Assembly (NCBI GenBank): GCA_033961575.1
Contig: CM066729.1
Location: 95,421,001 to 95,485,000, forward strand
Origin: Aselliscus stoliczkanus
Taxonomy: Eukaryota; Chordata; Mammalia; Chiroptera; Hipposideridae
Direction: 5' to 3'
Length of the DNA: 64,000 nucleotides
Under the pieces are notes generated by a model, which searched no databases, was not told the origin of the DNA, and saw only the letters and a program-made list of their open reading frames with translations. Each line of letters begins with the position of its first letter. The stretch's first letter is position 1. The position numbers and the translations under genes were made by a program. This document shows positions 11,638-22,859 of this stretch, piece after piece.

Positions 11638-14600
11638 GATTTTGGAGAGAGACTCAGTTGAAAATTCCCAGCAGTCTAGATTTTCAGAAGCTGGGGAATG
11701 AGTGCCTCACTCCTGTGTGGGAGAAATGTGGGGCAAGCTACTGAATCATCAACAGGTAGGGTCAGAAATACCAGGCAGGAGGCAGTGGCTTCTACCTAAG
11801 TTAGGAATACTGAGGGCAATCTTAGCAGGAAGGATATAGGGGGCAAATTAAGAATTTAAATATTAATTATAAAAATGTATTGTGCAACATCCTTTTCATT
11901 TATTGCCTTTTTTTACCTCAAGTATGACTATAATACATATACACAATTAAGTATTCTTTAATATCAATAACTTCTGAAGTTAGCTATGATTATAACAAAT
12001 ATTTAAGGATAAGGAGTTGTTTGTTGTGATTAAGCAACAGAATATTTTACTAGTTCAAATAGTTAACTGTAACGCACAGTCCCCACACACACACACACAC
12101 TTTATTATGTACGAGCTGGTAATAGTTAAAAGAGGAGCTCTTGAAAGTAAATTAAGTTCTATATTATAGAAGTATTAATCTAAAGCAAATACATCTTTCC
12201 TTAGCTGATTAGCATAGAAGGCAAGTTTTTATTAGAATAAAATACCTAATTATTCATTAAAGCACTTGTAAGTTTGTATAGAACTTGATTTTAAAAACCT
12301 ACGTTGAATCAGTTTTTTGCCAAGGCTGTTGGTTATAGATACATTTTATTGCTGAGCTTCTTCATCTTAAATCCTTATAACACAAACCTTGAGTAAGGGA
12401 ATATTTATTGCCAATGCACAATTTATTTAATGTACAGAACAGTTTGATGATTCAGTTCATCGTAGTCTCAATGCTATGAAGTTGATACCTTGAAATTTTC
12501 CCACTGCTCAGGGCTGGTAGGACCTGAAAAATGGTGATTCATCTTGAAAGCATATAAAGAGGAGAACTACTGTCAAATCACTTAACCTTGTTTTTAGATT
12601 ACAAGCAAAAGAATTTACTTTTGCAGAATCCAGTCAAGATTTCTGTGCCACTTGAAATACAATAAATGTTTTCTGGCAAATAGAAACAGATAAAGATATA
12701 ACGGGTTTAAATAGCCTTGAAGGTGGAAATTCAGACTTTTGGTTTAGTCACTACCTAAGGATAATCAGTATGTCTTTAGGAAAAAAGAAATTAAGGTATA
12801 GATTTCTCAATAGAAGCAATTTAAAACACGGTAAAATATGGAGCAAACATCAAACAGGCAAAGTATTACAATGCAGAAATGTATGACTCAACTTGCATGT
12901 GGTAGTTGCTTTCTAGTTTGCAAATGACCAGTCCCCTAACTAGATTGCAAATTGAAAATCCTGGAGTAGGGTAAACTATTTGTTCCTTGCCAGTGATGAG
13001 TTAGTGAGCGTTCCTCCTGCCTTTTTATTATTCATCATTTTACTGATGGTGACAAAGATAATAAGCACAATTGGACAAGGGGTTCGTGGCTGCTTAGAAA
13101 ACAAGAGGGGACGTTAAATTTAGTAACTTGCAATGGTTTCTGATTAGCAGGGGTACTTTGGGATAAAATGGCAAATGGAAATGGGCATAAAGTTCTGCTT
13201 GCTGTGCTCGAAGGTAGATACCAATTATTGCAACCTAGTTAAATGACATTATCTCTTTATTCCCATTAATCCTTTTTACAGGTGAATTATTTTCATTGAA
13301 AACATCATTAAAATAATTTTTTGTGTGTGTGCTCTGTTCATATGGCCCAAATACATTGCTGCAAAGAGGAGTGATTTTTAATGTGTACATTTAATGTAAA
13401 AGCCAGTGTGACGTCATTTACTTGACTTCCAAATTGATTCCCTCTCTCTGTACCCTACCCTGATTTTAAAGAACATCTCTTCCCTGCTTCCAGGAAGACC
13501 ACATGGTGAAGGAAACTGACTTGATTGACAGATACAGAGATGGCACATGGGCTCGCTGGATATGGTGATTTGTCCAGAGATGATCTGATCAGAATTGATC
13601 TCAGGTTAATTATTCAGATGTTGTGGCAGCAATGGGCTTCTCTGCTAGATAGAAATGCAGATGTATGATTTCTTGGGAACCACTGCCATCCATCTTAGAC
13701 TATGAGGAAAACAGCCACTAGTGGATGAAGAAAACACCCAGGAAGAGGAGCGGAGACATGCAAAAAAAAAAAACCCAAACAACTCGTGATAATACTTTTG
13801 GAGCTGTGGTTCAAGCACTACTTGAAAGAATTTTCAGTCACAAAAGCAATGTTATCTTATTAATTAAGCCTGTTTGAGAGTCATGTTTCCTACTACTTGA
13901 GAACAAAAGCATTCTGATAAATGTGGTAATCTGTTCTCCAATCTGTAAATCGTATGTTAAAAAAAAAAAAAGAAGAAGAAAAAAAGAAAAACGAAACAAA
14001 AACTGACCAACATAAGTAGCAATTTTCTACTCTGGTATAAGCCATTTCTGACTTTCCTGCTTTATTTGTAGATCATGGGTGTATGCAATAGCTTATTTTA
14101 ATTGCTTAACTTATAAAAACATAGTTGAATCCATAAATACTCAATATTAGTGATCAATTTAGAAACTGCTTACTTTATTTTCTTCTCTTTCATTCATTGC
14201 CAGGGAAATATACATAATATCATCAAATTATTATTTAGGAGTCAGGAGGGTTTTTCAACATTAACAGAATATAGTCATTTATAAACAAAATCCCTGTTTC
14301 ATTCAAATATTTTGCCCATGGTAATAAAGAACATAGGAAAAGAAAATGGAAAATCAAAGAACAAACAAATTGTTTCTTCTCCTAGTTCAAAGATTACCTA
14401 GAGGTATCTGTTGCCCTTTACTATATAATTAGAAAGATGCATTATTTGAAGTTAAAATTTCCAGTGAGTGAAAAATATGCTTTCATGAATATATTGATCT
14501 AAATAATTTAGAGCAAACACATGCTTTTATTTCAGGTCAAAACTCACCAGTGGAAATTCATCATTAAATAACCAAAAATGTCTGGGTTTTTTTTTGTTTT

Positions 14601-14962
14601 TTTTTAAACTGGACTGCAAGTGTATGTTTATATAATAGTTGTTGACTTCACTTTCTAGTGTCCTTGTTTTTTTAGTACTAAGAGACTTCCAGAAGGAGCC
14701 CACTAGGAATTTTGACAATGAAGGAAATAATTGGCTTTTTGGGAGATAAATGATAAATCAATATTAGATCATAGATCAGCAGACTTATGACAGACCAGAT
14801 GGCTTCTGGTTGAAGTATTAACATATTTAAAGAAAAAAGGTGCCACACAGAAGAGGCATTAGTCAACCATGAAAGTACAGGAAAAGAAGCCATGTTGTTG
14901 GACAAATGGCAACAAGTAGGAAATGAAGAGGGGACCCTAGTCATTAGATAACAATTTATTTA
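11638..14962. other. AT-rich non-coding DNA, with a candidate conserved stretch at about 12050-13430
   Basis: No gene or nameable repeat. 12082-12102 is a short CA tract, and 13760-13772 and 13955-13999 are A-rich. The stretch 12050-13430 is free of young repeats and holds dense AT-rich homeobox-like words (CTAATTA, ATTTAATG, TTAATTG). It has unusually few open-frame shadows, as often seen in conserved non-coding DNA. That is an impression from composition, not a demonstration of conservation. Confidence 0.4.
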
Positions 14963-15268
14963 CGAGGTCTGACAATTAAATTTGTGAACTTGTTGTAACG
15001 ATGTTGCTAACCATTTTTGATATTAGAGGGATTATTCATTATGAATTTGTACCAATTGGATAGTTTACCAAGTTTGTTATTTAGAGGTACAATGCTATGT
15101 GAAAAAGTTAGACAAAAACAACCTGAACTTTCCGGCACATTCATGGCTCTTGCATCACTACAATGTACCAGCTCACATGGCACTGTCTATAAGGGAATTT
15201 ATAGCCAGTAAACAAATAACTGTATTGGAACACCCTTCCTACTCACCTGATCTGGACCCTAATGACTT
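14963..15268 (+). pseudogene. Mariner transposon, left part (split by L1)
   Basis: The left terminal inverted repeat CGAGGTCTGACAATTAAATT follows a TA (14961-14962), the mariner target dinucleotide. After an internal deletion the transposase reading resumes near 15100. It carries the stretch around the second catalytic Asp, here changed to Tyr (HYNVPAH where mariners have HDNxPAH), then EHPSYSPDLDPNDFF around the third Asp. It is cut at 15268 by the full-length L1 and resumes at about 20998 in the same order. The enzyme is dead: most of the N-terminal half is missing and one catalytic residue is lost. Tc1/mariner membership is clear; the subfamily is not assigned. Confidence 0.85.
15257..15268. 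repeat. L1 target-site duplication, left copy
   Basis: CCCTAATGACTT directly precedes the L1 poly-A end (seen as T-rich sequence) and is repeated at 20997-21008 on the far side of the L1. It is mariner coding sequence duplicated when the L1 inserted. Confidence 0.85.
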
Positions 15269-15796
15269 CTTTTTTAAAATTTATTATTATTATTATTATT
15301 ATTTTATTTTAATTAGCTTCAGGTGTACAAAACAGTGCAATAGTTCTACTTTTTACCCCTCAAACTGACAACCCCCCTCCACCAATTCTCCCCACCACTC
15401 CTCCCCCCCATATCATACTATCTGTTACAATTCTTTTGACTCCCTTCCACTGTATAATCCACATCCTGTGACTATCTATATATTCAATTGCAGTTGGCAT
15501 ACAATATTATACAACATCAATTTCAGGTATAAAGTGCAGTGATCAAGCCTCTACTCTACCCATGAAGTGGTCTCCCTAACAAAACATGTGACCATCTGAC
15601 ACCCCACAAATTTTTTACATTATTATATTCCCCAAACTGTCTTTCATATCCCTGTGACAATACTGTAGTTACCTATTTATGCTGTCTAATCCCTTCCCCT
15701 TCTCCCTCATCCCCACCACCCTCCCAACTAGCAACCCTGTTTTTCCTCTGTATCTATGAGATCATTTCTGTTTCCTTCGCTCATTCATTCAGTTTT

Positions 15797-18700
15797 TCAA
15801 ATTCCACATATAAGTGAGATCATATGGTATTTGTCTTTCTCTGACTGACTTATTTCACTTAACATAATAATCTCTAGGTCCATCCATATCGTTGCAAATG
15901 GTACGATTTCATTCTTCTTTATAGCAGAGTAATACTCCATTGTATAAATGTACCACAGTTTCTTAATCCAGTCATCTACTGATGGGCATTTCAGTTGTTT
16001 CCAAGTCTTGGCTATTGTAGATAGCGCTGCAATAAACATAGGAGTGCATATATTTTTCCGAATTAACGTCTTGGATTCCTCTGGGTAGATACCCAAGAGT
16101 GGAATTGCTGGGTAATACGGCAGTTCCATTTCCAGTTTTTTGAGATACCGCCATATGGATTTCCATAATGGCTGCACCAATCTGCAGTCCCACCAACAGT
16201 GCACCAGGGTTCCCTTTTCTCCACACCCTCAACAGCACTTGTTGTTTGTTGATTGGTTGATGATAGCCATTCTGACTGGAGTGAGGTGGTATCTCATTGT
16301 GGTTTTTATTTGCATTTCTCTGATGATTAGTGAGGTTGAACATTTTTTCATATGCCTGTTGGCCATCTGTATGTCCTCTTTAGAGAAATGCCTCCTCATA
16401 TCCTCTGCACATTTTTTAATAGGGTTGTTTGTTTTTTTGGTGTTGAGTTGCATGAGTGTTTTATAAATTTTGGATATCAACCCCTTATCAGATATATCGT
16501 TGGCAAGTATCTTCTCCCATTCAGTAGGCTGCCTTTTTGTTTTATTGATGATTTCCTTTGCTGTGAAAAATACTTTTAAGTTTGGTGTAATCCCATATGT
16601 TCATTTTTTCTTTTATTTCCCTTGCCCGAGGGGATATATCAGTAAAAATATTACTCAGGGTAATGTCTGCAAACTTACTCCCTATGTTTTCTTCTAGGAG
16701 TTTTATGATATCAGTTCTTCATTTAAGTCTTTAATCCATTTTGAATTTTTTCTCGTATATGGTGTAAGTAGGTGGTCCATTTTCATTTTTTTGCACGAGT
16801 CAGTCCAATTTTCCCAGTATATTTATTAAATAGACTATCTTTACTCCAGTGTAAATTATTGTTTCCATTGTCATAGATTAAATGACTGTATATGGATGGG
16901 TTTATTCCTGGGCTCTCTATTCTATACCATTGGTCTATGTGTCTGTTTTTATGCCAGTACCATACTGTTTTGATTACTTTAGACTTGTAGTATGTTTTGA
17001 TATCAGGTAGTGTGATGCCTCCCACTTTGTTCTTATTTCTCAATATTGCCATAGCTATTCGGGGTCTTTTGTGGCTCCATATAAAGGTTAGGATTCTATG
17101 TTCTATTTCTGAGAAAAATGGCCTTGGTAGTTTGATTGGAATTGCACTGAATCTATATATTGCCTTAGGTAGTATTGACATTTTAACTATATTAATTCTT
17201 CCTATCTATGAGCATGATCGTATTTCCATTTATTTGTATCTTCTTTGATTTCTCTCTTCAGTGTCTCATAATTTTCTGAGTACAGATCTTTTACTTCTTT
17301 AGTTAAATTGATTCCTTGATACTTTATTGTTTTTGAAGTAATTGTAAAAGGGATTGATTTCCTGATTTCTTCTTCTGATAGTTTGTTATTGGTGTATAGA
17401 AATGCAACTGATTTCTGAATATTAATTTTGTATCCTGCTACCTTACCAAATTCGTTTATCAGTGCTAGCAGTTTTTTGGTGGAGTCTTTGGGATTCTCTA
17501 TATATAGTATCACGTCATCTGCATATAATGAACATTTTACTTCCTCTTTTCCAATTTGGATGCCTTTGATTTCATTTTCTTGTCTGTGGGTAGAACTTCC
17601 AGAACTATGTTAAATAGAAGTGGTGAAAGTTGGCAGCCTTGTCTTGTTCCTGATCTTAAGGGGAAAGCTTTGAGCCTTTGCCCATTGAGTACGATGTTTG
17701 CTGTGGGCTTATCATATATGGCCTTCCTTATGTTGAGATATTATCCCACTATTCCCACTTTGCTAAGAGTTTTTATCATAAATGGCTGCTGGATTTTATC
17801 AAATGCCTTTTCTGCATCTATTGATATGATCATATGATTTTTATTTTTCATTTTGTTAATGTGATGTGTTACGTTAATTGATTTGCAGATATTGAACCAG
17901 TCTTGCATATCAGGAATGAATCCCACTTGATCGTGTTGTATGATCTTTTTAATGAGATGCTGAATTCGGTTTGCTAGTATTTTGTTGAGAATTTTTGCAT
18001 CTATGTTCATTAGGGATTTTTGCCTGTAGTTTTCCTTTTTTTGTAATATCTCTTTGTCTGACTTAAGAATCAGGGTGATAGTGGCTTCAAAGAAAAAGTT
18101 TGGGAGCCTTCCATCCTTCTGTATTTTGTGGAATAGTTTGAGGAGAATAGGTACTATTTCTTCTTTGAATGTTTTGTAAAATTCACCTGTGTAGCCATCT
18201 GGTCCAGGGCTTTTGTTTCTTGGAAGATTGTTGATTACTGATTCAATTTCTTTGGCAGTAATCAGTCTGCTCAGAGTTTCTGTTTCTTTTTGGTTCAGAC
18301 TTGGTAGATTGTATGCTTCTAGAAATTTATCCATTTCTTCCAGATAGTCGAATTTGTTAGCATATAGTTGCTCATACTATTTTCTTAAAATTTTCTGTAT
18401 TTCTGTGGTATCTGTTTTCACTTCTCTTTCATTTCTGATTTTATTAATGTGGTCCTCTCTCTCTTTTTCTTGGTGAGTCATGCTAAGGGTTTGTCGATTT
18501 TGTTTATCTTTTCAAAAAACCAACTTTTGGTTTCATTGATTTTTGTATTTTTTTTTTTGTTCTCTATTTCATTTATTTTTGCTCTGGTGCTTATACTCCC
18601 TTTAGGCTTATTTTGCTGTTTTTTTTTTTCGAGATCCCTTAGGTGTAAAGAGAGTCTGATGATTTGAGATTTTTCTTCCTTCTTTAGGTAGGCCTGCACT

Positions 18701-19584
18701 GCTATGAACTTCCCCCTTAGGACTGCTTTGCTGCATCCCAGAGATTTTCGTTCATGGTGTTTTCATTTTCATTTGTCTCGAGGTATCTTTTGATTTCCTC
18801 CTTGATCTGATTTTTGACTCACTCACTATTTAGTAGCATGTTATTTAGCCTCCATGTATTTGTAAGCTTTCCAGATTTCTTCTTATAATTGATTCCTAGT
18901 TTCATAGCATTGTGGTCAGAGAAGACACTTGATATGATTTCAATCTTCTTAAATTTGTTGAGACTTGTTTTGTGGCCTAACGTGTGATCTATCTTGGAGA
19001 ATGTTCCATGTGCACTTGAGAAGAATGTATATTCTGTAGCTTTGTGGTGAAATGCTCTAAAATATCAATTAAATCCAGCTGGTCTAAAGTGTCATTTAAG
19101 GTCACTATATCCGTGTTGATTTTCTGCCTGGAGGATCTGTCCTTTGGTGACGATGGGGTGTGGAAGTCCCCTACTATGATAATGTTACTGTTGATATCTG
19201 CCTTTATGTCTGTCAAAATTTGTTTTATATATTTAGGAGCTCCTACATGGGGTGCATAGATGTTTCCTAGGGTTATGTCCTCTTATTGAATTGACCTCTT
19301 TATGAAAAAGTGTCTTTTATTGTAGTCTTCATTTTAAAGTCTATTTTGTCTGAAGTAAGTATTGCCACTCCAGCTTTTTTCTCATTTCCATTTGCATGAA
19401 ATATCTTATTCCATCCCTTTACTTTCAGTCTGTGTATGTCTTTTGATCTGAGATTATTCTCTTGTAGACAGCATATGCATGGGGCTTGTTTTCTTATCCA
19501 CTCAGCCACTCTGTGTCTTTTGATTGGAGCATTTAGCCCATTCACATTTAAAGTAATTCCTGATAGGTGCATATTTATTGCCAT
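15797..19584 (-). pseudogene. L1 ORF2 (endonuclease and reverse transcriptase), broken
   Basis: About 3.79 kb, close to the usual 1,275-codon length. The apurinic endonuclease lies at the start (19584 to about 18950). The glutamate of its first motif is kept (CLQENNL), while the GDFNTP motif reads GDFHTP, losing a conserved Asn. The reverse transcriptase follows: [13 protein letters not shown] near 18200, [14 protein letters not shown] near 17790, and an intact catalytic YADD at 17514-17525. The C-terminal region with the Cys-rich segment ends at 15797. Several frameshifts and stops (for example around 17740, 17200, 16780, 16230 and 15970) break the frame. Known role of the family: nicks target DNA and reverse-transcribes L1 and other RNAs in cis and trans. 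The gap from ORF1 is about 57 bases, normal for L1. Confidence 0.93.
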
Positions 19585-19640
19585 TTTGTTATTTGTACTT
19601 CTTGTCTTCCTGGGTTAGCTTGTTTTCCCCTTTTTTCTGT

Positions 19641-20511
19641 TTAAAAAAGCCCTTTTAACATTTCCTACAAGACTGGCTTGGTGCTAATGAACTCCTTAAG
19701 CTTATTCTTTTCTGAGAAGCTCTTTATCTCTCCTTCAATGTTAAGTGTTAGATGTGCTGGGTAGAGCAATCTTGGTTGTAGGCCTTTATTTTGTGTCACT
19801 TTGAATATCTCCTGCCATTCTCTTCTGGCCTGCAGAGTTTCTGAAGAAAAATCAGCTGTTTGTCTTATAGGAGTTCCTTTGTATGTAACCTGCTGTCTTT
19901 CTCTTGCTGGTTTTAGGATTCTGTCTTTGTCTTTAAGCTTTGCCATTTTAACTATGATGTGTCTTGGTGTGGGCCTGTTTGGATTCAGCCTGTTTGGAAC
20001 TCTCTGTATGTCCTGGGCTTGTATGTTGATTTCCTTCACCAGGGTAGGGAAGTTTTCAGTCATTATTTCTTTAAATACATTCTCAATCCCTTGCTTCTTC
20101 TCTTCTCCTTCTGATATTCCTATGACATTGACGTTGTTGCGATCACATTGTCCCAGAGGTCTCTTAAACTATTTTCATTCTTTTTTATTCTTTTTTCTTT
20201 TTGTTGTTCCAGCTGGGTGATTTCTGCTATTTTGTCTTCTAATTCCCTGATCCGCTTGTCTGCTTCATCTATTCTACTGGTGATTCCTTCGAGTGTGTTC
20301 TTCATTTCAGTTATTGTATTCTTTAGTTCTAACTGGTTGTTTTTATGGTTTCCCTATCCTTCTTTGTGTCCTCGCTAAGTTCCTTAAACATTCTTAGCAT
20401 CAGTGTTCTAAACTCTGTCTCTCAAAGTTTGGATACCTCTGTTTCATTTAGTTCCATTTCTAGAGTTTTCTTCTGATCTTTTACTTCGAACATGTTTCCT
20501 TGTTTTTTCAT
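19641..20511 (-). pseudogene. L1 ORF1 (RNA-binding trimer protein), broken
   Basis: Starts at the ATG whose complement is 20509-20511 (MKKQGNMFEV) and runs about 290 codons to TAA at 19641-19643. An N-terminal part is stopped early by a TGA at 20422-20424. A coiled coil rich in Glu, Lys and Ile follows (about 20120-20340), then the RRM and C-terminal domain (20063-19665), with the conserved TPRHIIVKMAKLKDK and LQARREWQEIFKV stretches. A CAG-to-TAG type stop precedes the last residues (EMLKGLF). Known role: trimeric nucleic-acid chaperone packaging L1 RNA. Breaks make it non-functional. Start choice rests on position and the match to the short L1 N-terminus. Confidence 0.88.
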
Positions 20512-20996
20512 TCTGGCTGTCGTTCTGTGAATGCTTTGATGTATTAGATAGATCACCTAGAAAGAAGAGAAAAGAAAAAAAGAGAAAAAAAGAAAAAGAA
20601 AGAAAGAGGTGGGGGGCTCTCCGTCCTCTTTAATCTGCAGACCACTTGCTCAGGGTTGCAGTGAGCTTTCCACAATTAGCTGCTGTGTGCTCTGGGATCG
20701 TGCTCACTGCCAAAAAAAAAAAAAAAAAAAAAAAAAGTCTTCACAGGTTGTTGCAGGTTGTCCACTACAGAATTGATGTGGCCTCCTCTTTAGGTCCTTT
20801 GTTTAGAGGTTTTGTTCATCTAATGGTCAGGGGACTTCCGAGGTTAAATGTATAAATCATTTGTAATTTTGATGTGATCCTGGGAGACAGTTCGGAGAGG
20901 GTCCGTCTATTCTGCCATCTTACCGGAACCAAAAATGTTTTTTAATAGGCCTGGAGGCGGCAGCAGCAGCAGAACCCTGGCTTAGCCGTGCGCGTC

Positions 20997-21008
20997 CCCT
21001 AATGACTT
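20997..21008. repeat. L1 target-site duplication, right copy
   Basis: CCCTAATGACTT abuts the 5' end of the L1 and restores the mariner reading downstream. It matches 15257-15268. Confidence 0.85.
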
Positions 21009-21270
21009 TTTTCTTCACCCAAAGGTAAAGGAAATATTGCGAGGAAGACATTTTGATGACATTCAGAACATCAAGGGTAATATGAGGACAGCTCTGATGA
21101 CCATTCCGGAGAAAATGTTCCAGAATTGCTTTGAAGGGTGGACTAGGCGCTGGCATCATTACGAAGCTTCCCAAGGGTAGTACTTCGAAGGTGACCATAG
21201 TGATATTCAGTGGTGAGGTATGCAGCCCTTTTTCTAGGATGAGTTCTCAATCTTAAGTGTCACATTAATG
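20998..21270 (+). pseudogene. Mariner transposon, right part (split by L1)
   Basis: Continues the transposase downstream of the DD34D third Asp with the same frame and spacing as if the L1 were absent: KVKEILRGRHFDD, a helical stretch, then WHHYEASQG and YFEGD-like residues, with a TAG after ASQG. The right terminal repeat is degraded but recognisable near 21240-21265 (AGGATGAGTTCTCAATCTTA, the diverged inverse of the left end). Joined with 14963-15268 the element is only about 0.57 kb, so roughly half of the original mariner was deleted before the L1 arrived. Confidence 0.8.
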
Positions 21271-21889
21271 TCTCACCATCAAGGCTGGCCCTTAGATTTG
21301 GAGCCAGGAAGCCGTCAAGTCTTTCTAATCTGAATGGAAAGTCCAACTCTATTGTAAAATTGAACAACAGGTACTCTCACCTATTGTCATTAAACACTCA
21401 ATTATTTTATCACCTTTGTGATTCCACGCTAACCAAGAAATCTGATTCCCATGTGTGCCTCACATTCTATATTTGGGTCCTTGTAGCTGCAATATTTCAC
21501 AGTACTTCAGTAAAACAAGCTTTGGTCATCTTTATTGCATGGTAACATAGTTTGGCCACTGGCCGACTCAATGTGCCAACCCTGCTGACACAACTCTTTA
21601 CAGTTTGTGTGATAGTTGTATTTCTCTGTGTCTATAAGTGAACTGATCCTTTGGTGTTTATCTTATATGTTGTATATTAGTAATTGTGAACCAGTCTCTC
21701 AGGGCCTGATTACACTCTGGGACATCAACAAGAAAGTATATTTAAGGACTTCATAATGAAGGAACATTCTAGGAGGCTTCTCTCTGTAGGATACTGCTTA
21801 CTTACCTATACATTAATTTCTAAAATATCCATCAGAAAATTGTAAGCTGTTGTTTTTACTTTGTATGCAAAGTTTGATAACTTGCTTGA
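21271..21889. other. Non-coding DNA, nothing recognised
   Basis: About 620 bases of AT-rich sequence with no repeat family, pseudogene or motif that I can support. Confidence 0.6.
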
Positions 21890-22163
21890 AACAGTTCATA
21901 GCCTCCGACTGTTATCAGGATACAGTTTGAACAGAGTGACATGCAAATCCCTTCATGATCAGACATCTATATCTTCATCTTTTGACATCCTGCTACACAT
22001 AATGGATGCTTTATTTTGGTCTCTTGTCTGAACTATCTACACTTCAAGGTCCAGCCCAAGCAATATCATAGGAGAGTCACTCCTCTAGTTTCTCCTTTCC
22101 CCTGCTTAAATATATCCCTTCCTTGGAGCTCTAGCATTTGCTCTCATAAGAATGTTGATTTGG
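21890..22163 (+). mobile_element. L2 LINE fragment, part upstream of the SINE
   Basis: Follows the L2 3' region: TCCCTTCATGATCAGACATC, CCTGCTACACATAATGGATG, TCCAGCCCAAGCAATATCAT, then CCTTCCTTGGAGCTCTAGCA. It continues after the composite SINE at 22635, so the SINE inserted into an existing L2. The last 16 bases (22148-22163) are the SINE's target-site duplication. Confidence 0.6.
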
Positions 22164-22618
22164 GGCCAGCCAAGTGGCACATTCATTAAGAGCTGGTTTT
22201 GGGATGCCAGCGGCCCCGGTTCGGATCCCACATATGAGAGCCAGCAGTGACACTGTCCTCTACAGCTAACAACAGCTCCACTTGGAGCTGGGCTGTGTGA
22301 GCCCCGGCGATGGTGTAGGCTGCAGCCCCTGTTGCAGTGGGCTGTCATAGGCTACAGTGAGTGGCTGGCCACCAGTGTGAGTGGCCAGCAGCCAGCATGA
22401 GCTGCCAATAGCTGCGGTGAGAGACATCCAGAGGCCAGCAACCAATCTGCCTCATCTGGGAAGAGCGCAATGACTATACCAACATAAGCCAGCGATGCAA
22501 TGTCCTCCGCAACTAGACTGAAGAACAAAAAGACAGCAACTTGTCTGTTCCCCTTCCCCGAATCCCCAACGCTGTTCTCCTCCCCCAATTCCCCAATAAA
22601 ATCTTTAAAAAAAGAAAA
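22164..22618 (+). mobile_element. Long composite SINE (tRNA-like head, GC-rich body, VES-like tail), complete
   Basis: Head: GGCCAGCCAAGTGGCACATT and a B-box GGTTCGGATCC at about 22218. Junction: CAGTGACACTGTCCTC, exactly where the short SINEs end. Body: about 200 bases with repeated GGCTGTCATAGGCTACAGTG-like and GTGGCCAGCAGCCAGCATGA-like units. Tail: GTCCTCCGCAACTAGACTGA, then CCCAATTCCCCAATAAAATC and an A-tail. The tail resembles the VES SINE tail (compare CCTCTACAACGAGATTGAAA and CCCAATAAAA at 28844-29025). An exact 16-base target-site duplication AAGAATGTTGATTTGG flanks it (22148-22163, 22619-22634). It is probably pol III transcribed and L1-mobilised. Confidence 0.88.
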
Positions 22619-22634
22619 AAGAATGTTGATTTGG

Positions 22635-22805
22635 CAATACTATGGTGTATTGTAATTATTGGCTTGTCCATCTCACCCATGAGATTACATGCCTTTTTGA
22701 AGGAGCAACTCTAAATTTTATCTTGTTACATCTAGAATATAAGGACAATGCTTATATATGAAATATAAGAGAGCTTATAGAGTGGATGAATGAATGGATG
22801 ATTGA
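22635..22805 (+). mobile_element. L2 LINE fragment, part downstream of the SINE
   Basis: Continues the L2 begun at 21890 with TATTGGCTTGTCCATCTCAC, a diverged middle, and TAGAGTGGATGAATGAATGG at the end, the usual L2 3' terminus. Confidence 0.6.
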
Positions 22806-22859
22806 ATAGAATAGAACTTGGCTCCCAACCCAATTCACTGTCTCTCTGCTAATTATAGT

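Larger units (their letters stand above)
15269..20996 (-). mobile_element. Full-length LINE-1 (L1), inactive, inserted in a mariner
   Basis: A 5.7-kb L1 on the minus strand with its parts in order: a 5' UTR of about 485 bases whose first bases are CpG-rich (GGACGCGCACGGC), ORF1, ORF2, a 3' UTR (15290-15796) and an AT-rich tail (TTATTATTATT-type on the plus strand). The 5' end is retained, unlike most copies, and a 12-base target-site duplication brackets it. Both ORFs contain stops and frameshifts, so this copy cannot move itself. The 5' region contains a 24-base A-run (T-run on the L1 sense strand) at about 20713-20736 and a purine-rich AGAAAA tract at 20560-20606. The 3' UTR matches the shorter L1 copies at 38671 and 44608. 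Confidence 0.95.

Noticed and set aside
16140..20378. Plus-strand open frames up to 139 codons
   Set aside because: Antisense shadows of the L1 ORFs on the minus strand.
22106..22588. Two minus-strand open frames of about 80 codons
   Set aside because: Antisense translation of the composite SINE.
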